Assembly (NCBI RefSeq): GCF_008123425.1
Contig: NZ_VSSS01000034.1
Span: 1 to 64,000, forward strand
Reading direction: 5' to 3'
DNA: 64,000 nt
DNA from: Bradyrhizobium rifense
Lineage (GTDB): Bacteria > Pseudomonadota > Alphaproteobacteria > Rhizobiales > Xanthobacteraceae
In this document: one piece after another, positions 59,139-64,000 of the stretch
How the letters are laid out: each line of letters begins with the position of its first letter
Numbering within the stretch: position 1 is the stretch's first letter
The notes under the pieces: generated by a model
What the model was told of the DNA's origin: nothing
The model's input: only the letters and a program-made list of their open reading frames with translations
Database searches by the model: none
Program-made: the position numbers and the translations under genes

Positions 59139-60344
59139 ATGAACAGGCCCGTCCAGCCCAATCCTATTCCTTCAATGTCGTCCTTGTCGCTCAAGCTGCC
59201 GAAAGCCGATCGCTCGATCGAGACCTACCGGCTCGCGGCCTCGCGAACGTTCCCCGCAAAGCTCGAGGGACCGCTGAACCGCATCGCGTTCTCGGCCGTG
59301 CATACTGTCGTCGATCCCTTTGCGGACAACGACCCCTGGCTCTCGGCCGCCGTCGACTGGGACAAGACCCTTGCCTTCCGCGAGCACGTCTGGGACCTCG
59401 GCCTCGGCGTTGCGGAGGCCATGGACACCGCGCAGCGCGGCATGGGGCTAGACTGGCCGACCTCGCTGGAGCTGATCACGCGTTCGGTGGCGGCTGCCAA
59501 GCGGCGCAATGCGCTGGTGTTCTCCGGCGCCGGCACGGACCATCTCGCCGTGGACGACGCCAAGACCATCGACGATGTGATCCGCGCCTATGAGGAGCAG
59601 CTCTCTGCGGTCGAGAAGGTCGGCGGCCGCATCATCCTGATGGCGTCGCGCGCGCTGGCAAAAATCGGTCGCGGCGCTGACGACTACGCGAAGGTCTACA
59701 ACCGCGTGCTGTCGCAGGTCCGTGAGCCCGTGATCATCCACTGGCTCGGCGACATGTTCGATCCTGCCCTGACGGGATACTGGGGCACCAGGGATCTCGA
59801 CAAGGCGATGGACATTGCGGTGGCCATCATCAACAACAACGCCGCCAAGGTCGATGGCGTCAAGGTCTCGCTGCTCGACAAGCAGCGCGAGATCGACATG
59901 CGCCGTCGCCTCGACAAGCGCATCAAGATGTACACCGGCGATGATTTCAATTACGCGGAGCTGATTGCCGGCGACGAACAGGGCTTTTCGCACGCGCTGC
60001 TCGGCATCTTCGATGCGATCGCGCCGGCAGCGTCCTACGCACTGTCGCGGCTGGCTGCCGGCGACGAGGCCGGCTTCCACGATGTGCTGGGGCCGACCGT
60101 CCCGCTGTCGCGTCACATCTTCAAGGCGCCGACGCGCTTCTACAAGACCGGCGTCGTCTTCATGGCGTATCTCAACGGCCACCAGGATCATTTCACCATG
60201 GTCGGGGGGCAGGAGAGCACGCGCTCGACGCTGCATCTGGCCGAGCTGTTCCGGCTCGCCGATCAAGCCGGTCTGCTCGCCAATCCTGAACTGGCAACGC
60301 GGCGGATGAAGACCGTGCTGGCCTCGCACGGACTGGAAGACTGA
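59139..60344 (+). CDS. DUF993 protein (dihydrodipicolinate-synthase-like aldolase fold)
   Basis: A 401-residue protein of the DUF993 family, distantly related to the DapA/NanA class I aldolases. A TIM barrel is suggested, with the probable Schiff-base lysine Lys242 in GVKVSLLDK, positioned like the GIK lysine of DapA. Other conserved segments are AVDWDKTLAFREHVWDLGLG, LVFSGAGTDHL and VREPVIIHWLGDMFDP. AGGGAG precedes the ATG. By analogy it may perform a retro-aldol or dehydration step on a keto-acid or keto-sugar made by its neighbours. No function is established that I know of. Confidence 0.82.
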   Translation: MNRPVQPNPIPSMSSLSLKLPKADRSIETYRLAASRTFPAKLEGPLNRIAFSAVHTVVDPFADNDPWLSAAVDWDKTLAFREHVWDLGLGVAEAMDTAQRGMGLDWPTSLELITRSVAAAKRRNALVFSGAGTDHLAVDDAKTIDDVIRAYEEQLSAVEKVGGRIILMASRALAKIGRGADDYAKVYNRVLSQVREPVIIHWLGDMFDPALTGYWGTRDLDKAMDIAVAIINNNAAKVDGVKVSLLDKQREIDMRRRLDKRIKMYTGDDFNYAELIAGDEQGFSHALLGIFDAIAPAASYALSRLAAGDEAGFHDVLGPTVPLSRHIFKAPTRFYKTGVVFMAYLNGHQDHFTMVGGQESTRSTLHLAELFRLADQAGLLANPELATRRMKTVLASHGLED

Positions 60345-61207
60345 TGCGCGATTTTTCGTCCGACCACAGCTGGCTGTCGCTGAACACGGCAACTGTCCGC
60401 AAGCAGGGTGATCTCCTTCAGATCATCGACGCTTGCGCCAGGCACGGCATCCGTGCCATCGATCCCTGGCGCGATCAGGTCGCCGCCGTCGGTCTCGATC
60501 GTGCAGTGCGGGCGGTACGTGATGCCGGGCTCGAGCTCTCAGGCTATTGCCGTGGCGGCATGTTCACGTCGGATGCATCACGCCGAGGCGAAGTGCGTGA
60601 CGACAACCGCCGCTGCGTCGATGAAGCCAAGGCGCTGGGGGCGCCCTGCGTCGTGCTCGTCGTCGGTGGCCTGCCGCAATATTCGCGGCCTGGCAGCGAA
60701 GCGTCGAAGGATATCGTGGCGGCGCGCGGGCAGATCGAGGAAGCCCTCGCCGACATGCTCGACTACGCCAAGCAGGCGGAACTGCCGCTGGCGATCGAGC
60801 CGCTGCATCCCGCTTACGCGGCGGACCGCGCTTGCGTGAACACCACAAAGCAGGCGCTCGACATCTGTGATCGTCTCGACCCAGCCCGCAGCGGGATGCT
60901 CGGTGTCGCGCTCGACGTCTATCACATCTGGTGGGACCCGGAGCTGATGGATCAGATCGCACGGGCCGGCAAGGATCGCCTGCTCGCGTTCCATGTCTGC
61001 GACTGGCTGGTGCCGACCAGGGACATCCTCAACGACCGCGGCATGATGGGCGACGGCGTCATCGATATCAAATCCGCGCGCGCTGCCGTCGAGGCGCAAG
61101 GTTTTGCCGGCTATTCGGAGATCGAAATTTTCTCGAATGACTGGTGGGGCAGGCCGATGGACGAGGTGCTGCGCACCTGCATCGAGCGGCACAAGACGGT
61201 GGTGTAG
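60344..61207 (+). CDS. Sugar phosphate isomerase/epimerase (xylose-isomerase-like TIM barrel)
   Basis: A 287-residue AP-endonuclease-2-type TIM barrel. Metal-binding residues are suggested by AIEPLHPAYAADRACVN (Glu, His), VALDVYHIWWDPEL (Asp, His), LLAFHVCDWLVPTRD (His) and YSEIEIFSNDWW (Glu). The start codon overlaps the DUF993 stop (TGATG). Probably interconverts keto and aldose or epimeric intermediates. The last 43 codons recur, diverged, at 62427-62558. Confidence 0.88.
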   Translation: MRDFSSDHSWLSLNTATVRKQGDLLQIIDACARHGIRAIDPWRDQVAAVGLDRAVRAVRDAGLELSGYCRGGMFTSDASRRGEVRDDNRRCVDEAKALGAPCVVLVVGGLPQYSRPGSEASKDIVAARGQIEEALADMLDYAKQAELPLAIEPLHPAYAADRACVNTTKQALDICDRLDPARSGMLGVALDVYHIWWDPELMDQIARAGKDRLLAFHVCDWLVPTRDILNDRGMMGDGVIDIKSARAAVEAQGFAGYSEIEIFSNDWWGRPMDEVLRTCIERHKTVV

Positions 61208-61365
61208 CTCCCGCGAGCGTGGTCTTCAAGAACGTCGTCTCAGCGAACTATTAACCACTTTCAAGTTGCGTGCTGATAAGTCGATGGACAACCTATTGTT
61301 GTGAATCTTTTAAGAGGTACCAGCATACTTAGACACAATGTAAGATTGTGTTGCGGAATGTTGAA

Positions 61366-62334
61366 ATGCCCTCTTCGGACCTCGCAACTGAGGACCGCGA
61401 TCTAGCGTCGCGTTGCGATCAGGACCTTATGTTGCGCCCCTCAGGGCGCGGTGAGCGCGCAATCTGGCTCATCATAGGCGGAAGTCTGGCTGGTCTGCTC
61501 TTCGCCTGCCATCTCCTCAACTTCAGGATCGCGCTTGGAAGCGGGCTCCTGACGGTCGCCGCAAATGTAATTTTGCTCGTTGGCGGTGTTGTGATCGAAA
61601 AGCACGGCTGGCCGAGGCTGTCCGCATGGCTCAGGGCGACAGCCCTAATGACCTTCGTGACCATTCTCCTGACAGCCCTTAGCTATGTCCTTGCGAGCAC
61701 AAACCTGCCTCTGCGCGATACAGCCCTTATCTCACTGGATCAGGCGATCGGGATCGATTGGCGAAGCTTCGTCAACTTCATGATGAAACAACAAGTGTTG
61801 ATGATTGTTCTCAACGCTGCCTATGTCAGTCTCCACGCTCAATATCCCTTGCTGTTGCCGCTACTCTTTCTGCTCGGCCAGCACGATGAAGGAATGCAAT
61901 TCGCTCTCGTCTGGACGATTAGGTTGGCCGCTACGGTTCTCATTTTTCCACTCGCGCCTGCTCTGGGCGGTTATCTTCACTATCAGCTGGATCCCAAGGA
62001 TGTTCCCGAAGTTCGCGTTTTCGGCGCATGGTTGTTCGCGCCGCCCTTCCAGGCCGTTCGGGACGGCAGTTTGAATGTTCTTGACCTTTCAAAGCTCGAC
62101 GGCATCATCACGTTTCCGAGCTTTCATGCTGCCGCGGCGGTTCTGATGGGGTGGCGCTGGTTTGCGGTGCCACTGTTGCGGTGGCCGATGCTCCTGCTGA
62201 ACATTCTGATGCTGGTATCGGCTGTTCCGGTTGGTGGCCACTACATTGTCGACGTAATTGCCGGAAGCCTGCTGGCAATCCTCGCGATCATCGCAACCTC
62301 GCGCCTGCATCCCGTTTCGGAAGGGAAATCGTGA
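61366..62334 (+). CDS. PAP2-family membrane phosphatase (inositolphosphotransferase-like)
   Basis: A 322-residue membrane protein with about six helices and PAP2 catalytic motifs FPSFHAAAAV (Ser252, His254) and GGHYIVDVIAG (His292, Asp296). The arrangement, with N-terminal helices and FPSFH rather than SGH, resembles the Aur1/Ipt1-like bacterial group. GGAA lies seven bases before the ATG at 61366. The gene is visibly less GC-rich and less codon-biased than its neighbours and lies between two copies of the epimerase 3' end, which suggests acquisition by recombination. Probable substrate: a lipid phosphate or undecaprenyl-type phosphate. Confidence 0.85.
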   Translation: MPSSDLATEDRDLASRCDQDLMLRPSGRGERAIWLIIGGSLAGLLFACHLLNFRIALGSGLLTVAANVILLVGGVVIEKHGWPRLSAWLRATALMTFVTILLTALSYVLASTNLPLRDTALISLDQAIGIDWRSFVNFMMKQQVLMIVLNAAYVSLHAQYPLLLPLLFLLGQHDEGMQFALVWTIRLAATVLIFPLAPALGGYLHYQLDPKDVPEVRVFGAWLFAPPFQAVRDGSLNVLDLSKLDGIITFPSFHAAAAVLMGWRWFAVPLLRWPMLLLNILMLVSAVPVGGHYIVDVIAGSLLAILAIIATSRLHPVSEGKS

Positions 62335-62426
62335 CCTTTGGCGAGGGTGGTATTGCAGGCATGCCGTTGGCTGCGGCCGGCGTGCGCTCTGCGTGGCCGG
62401 GTTCTCGATCATACCTTCCTCGACCA

Positions 62427-62558
62427 GCGCGCGCTGCCGTCGAGGCGCAGCGCTATGCCGGCTATTCCGAGATCGAGATCTTCTCCAACGATTGGTGGAG
62501 CAAGCCGATCGGCGAGGTGCTGCGCACCTGCATCGAACGGCACCGGACGGTGGTGTAG
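62427..62558 (+). pseudogene. Truncated second copy of the sugar isomerase/epimerase 3' end
   Basis: Reads 43 codons ending in stop that match the C-terminus of the 60344-61207 product at 36 of 43 positions with no gap (shared ARAAVEAQ, AGYSEIEIFSNDWW, EVLRTCIER). Similarity continues about 25 bases past the stop (CCGCGAGCG). No upstream portion of the gene is present, so it is a fragment. The divergence means it came from a paralogue or an old duplication, not a recent copy. Confidence 0.85.
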
Positions 62559-62868
62559 GTTCCGCGAGCGGCGTCCTCATAGGCTTGCGAGCCTTGCGGC
62601 GCGTTGAAGCGCACCTTCTGCTCGCTGTTCAGCGTGACAAAAGACTCGTCCAGGGTTGATTGTCTCCTACATCCGTTTCGAATTGCTTGGGGGCAAACCT
62701 CGGCCCTGTAGGACGCCAAGCTATTAATGATGCTGAGGCCTGTAGCTTTTCCGCGTCGCGATACGATACTGCAGGGCAGGCCTCCCGTTGCAGCATGGGC
62801 CAATCTTCGCTTCAATCGTCTCTCACAGTCCGCGGGCGGCATAGCCAGAAACAAGTCATAGAGGATCC
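62559..62868. other. Intergenic stretch, no gene supported
   Basis: About 310 bases between the isomerase fragment and the phosphofructokinase gene. A minus-strand open frame covers it but crosses the isomerase relic antisense, has no recognisable domain and is rejected. The region is less GC-rich than its surroundings. No clear promoter motif. Confidence 0.5.
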
Positions 62869-64000
62869 ATGCCATCAATCGTCATCGCCCAGGGCGGCGG
62901 CCCCACCGCCGTGATCAACCAGACCTTGTGTGGCGCCATCCTTGCCGCGCGCAGGCATGATCCGTCCGTGCGCATTCTGGGCGCGCGCTATGGTGTGCGA
63001 GGCCTCACGCAGGGGAACGTCGTCGACCTAACCACCATGCCCGAGGCCGAACTCCGCCGCCTCGGCAACACGCCCAATTCGGCTCTCGGATCGACACGCG
63101 ACAAACCAGATGCTGGCGCATGCTCTGATATCCTCGCGGCTCTGGACCGGCTAGGCGCCCGCGCCTTCGTCTATATTGGCGGCAACGACACCGCCGGAAC
63201 GCTCGAACTGCTGCGGCAGCAGTCAAGTGGCGACTGCCATTTCGTGCATGCCCCCAAGACCATCGATAACGACCTGATGGAGAACGATCACGTCCCCGGC
63301 TTCATCTCGGCAGCCGCCTTCGTCGCCAATGCCCTTGTCAGCATAGATCTCGATTTTCGCGCCATGCCCGGCATCTATGTAGCCATCGTCATGGGCCGCC
63401 ATGCCGGTTTCCTCTCCGCCGCGGCCGCAGGCTGGCAGCAATCGCCCGACGATGCTCCGCATCTGATCTACACGCCGGAAAAGCCGTTCTCGGTGGTTCA
63501 GTTCCTCGACGACGTCGACGCGGTTTACACGCGGCTGGGCCGCTGTATCGTCTCGATGTCCGAGGGAGTGCAGGACGAAGCCGGCCGGCCTCTCGCCGAG
63601 GTGCTGGCGGGCGCGGCCGTCGAGCGCGACGCCCATGGCAATCTGCAATTGACGGGCGGTGATCTCGGCATCGAGATCCAAAAGGCGCTGAAATCGCGTT
63701 TTCCCAAGGCAAGGGCGCGTGTCGACACGCTGGGCTATCTGCCACGCGGATATATCGGCGTGATCGACGAAACCGACCGCAAGGAGGCTTTCGACGCTGG
63801 CGCATTTGCCACGCAAAGCGCCTTAACCGGCAGCGGCTCGGTGGTGCTGCATTATGACGGTGAGCGTATCGAACCCCTGCTCGTGCCGCTCGATCGCGTG
63901 GCTGGCAAAACACGCCATATGCCCGACGATTTCCTTGTCGGCAGCAATACCGTTTCGGAAGAAGGACGGCGCTATTTTCGGCGGCTTCTACCCAAGCGGC
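62869..64000 (+). CDS. 6-phosphofructokinase, pyrophosphate-dependent type (3' end beyond window)
   Basis: 377 codons visible, running off the right edge. PFK-A fold: GGGPTAVINQ (residues 9-18), GARYGVRGL, and the phosphodonor motif GGNDT (104-108), whose Asp107 occupies the place of the glycine of ATP-dependent enzymes; PKTIDND has Lys131 where ATP enzymes have glycine. Both residues mark PPi-dependent phosphofructokinases. IVMGRHAGFL and ISMSEGVQDEAG complete the substrate site. GAGGA lies four bases before the ATG. It would allow reversible fructose-6-phosphate/fructose-1,6-bisphosphate conversion, consistent with bradyrhizobia generally lacking an ATP-PFK. Confidence 0.9.
   Translation, partial: MPSIVIAQGGGPTAVINQTLCGAILAARRHDPSVRILGARYGVRGLTQGNVVDLTTMPEAELRRLGNTPNSALGSTRDKPDAGACSDILAALDRLGARAFVYIGGNDTAGTLELLRQQSSGDCHFVHAPKTIDNDLMENDHVPGFISAAAFVANALVSIDLDFRAMPGIYVAIVMGRHAGFLSAAAAGWQQSPDDAPHLIYTPEKPFSVVQFLDDVDAVYTRLGRCIVSMSEGVQDEAGRPLAEVLAGAAVERDAHGNLQLTGGDLGIEIQKALKSRFPKARARVDTLGYLPRGYIGVIDETDRKEAFDAGAFATQSALTGSGSVVLHYDGERIEPLLVPLDRVAGKTRHMPDDFLVGSNTVSEEGRRYFRRLLPKR

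Noticed and set aside
62462-62878. Minus-strand frame of about 138 codons before the phosphofructokinase gene
   Set aside because: It overlaps the isomerase relic in antisense and the phosphofructokinase start, with no supporting motif.
1-64000. CRISPR arrays, tRNA/rRNA genes, insertion sequences, prophage
   Set aside because: I saw no regularly spaced direct repeats, no tRNA-like cloverleaf, and no transposase, integrase or phage structural gene. Dispersed palindromes are the only repeat class found.

Overview
The window reads as chromosomal DNA of a high-GC alphaproteobacterium, most probably a Bradyrhizobium. Three things point there. The run nrtABC / narK / haemoglobin / FAD oxidoreductase / nasC matches the nitrate-assimilation and NO-detoxification locus described in B. 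japonicum/diazoefficiens. Short palindromic intergenic repeats of the kind common in that genus occur at several places. The gene families (TAXI/TRAP binding proteins, HWE kinase, DUF1236, PPi-type phosphofructokinase) also fit. I saw no rRNA, tRNA, CRISPR array, transposase or phage gene.

Layout. 0.5-7.5 kb: an unusual animal-type haem peroxidase with RTX-like tail lying between two copies of a 33-nt repeat, then a minus-strand crotonase, an L,D-transpeptidase, and a LysR/XRE regulator pair. 7.6-16.7 kb: ccdA, a Tat-exported amidohydrolase, a chimeric DoxX/SnoaL gene relic, an HWE histidine kinase, a class-C-type serine hydrolase, an intradiol dioxygenase, and a LysR gene divergent from two NAD(P)-binding proteins. 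16.7-26.4 kb: the nitrate locus. An ABC nitrate importer (nrtABC) and a second unit narK-bjgb-flp-nasC are each preceded by a closely similar control region: two dyads, a sigma-54-like -24/-12 element at identical distance, and a leader with two A-x-x-G hexaloop hairpins that suit an ANTAR (NasT) antiterminator.

26.6-36.1 kb: SMP-30 lactonase, aldo/keto reductase, EamA exporter and zinc alcohol dehydrogenase; a membrane-anchored TAXI protein with PPK2; then an Lrp regulator divergent from a homodimeric 2-oxoacid dehydrogenase E1. 36.3-46.8 kb: aldehyde dehydrogenase, SMP-30 lactonase, uronate-dehydrogenase-like SDR, GntR regulator, IlvD/Edd dehydratase and a complete DctPQM TRAP transporter, which together look like oxidative uronate/sugar-acid catabolism. 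46.8-53.6 kb: phosphatase, second crotonase, ferredoxin-reductase-like protein, two PfkB-family kinases, VOC protein and TetR regulator.

53.9-61.2 kb: a tightly packed plus-strand operon encoding an ABC importer, an enolase-superfamily protein, a Gfo/Idh/MocA dehydrogenase, a DUF993 aldolase-like protein and a xylose-isomerase-like epimerase. I do not recognise the substrate; this is the best candidate for an undescribed catabolic pathway. It is followed by a PAP2-type phosphatase lying between the epimerase and a diverged second copy of the epimerase 3' end, and by a PPi-type phosphofructokinase that runs off the window.
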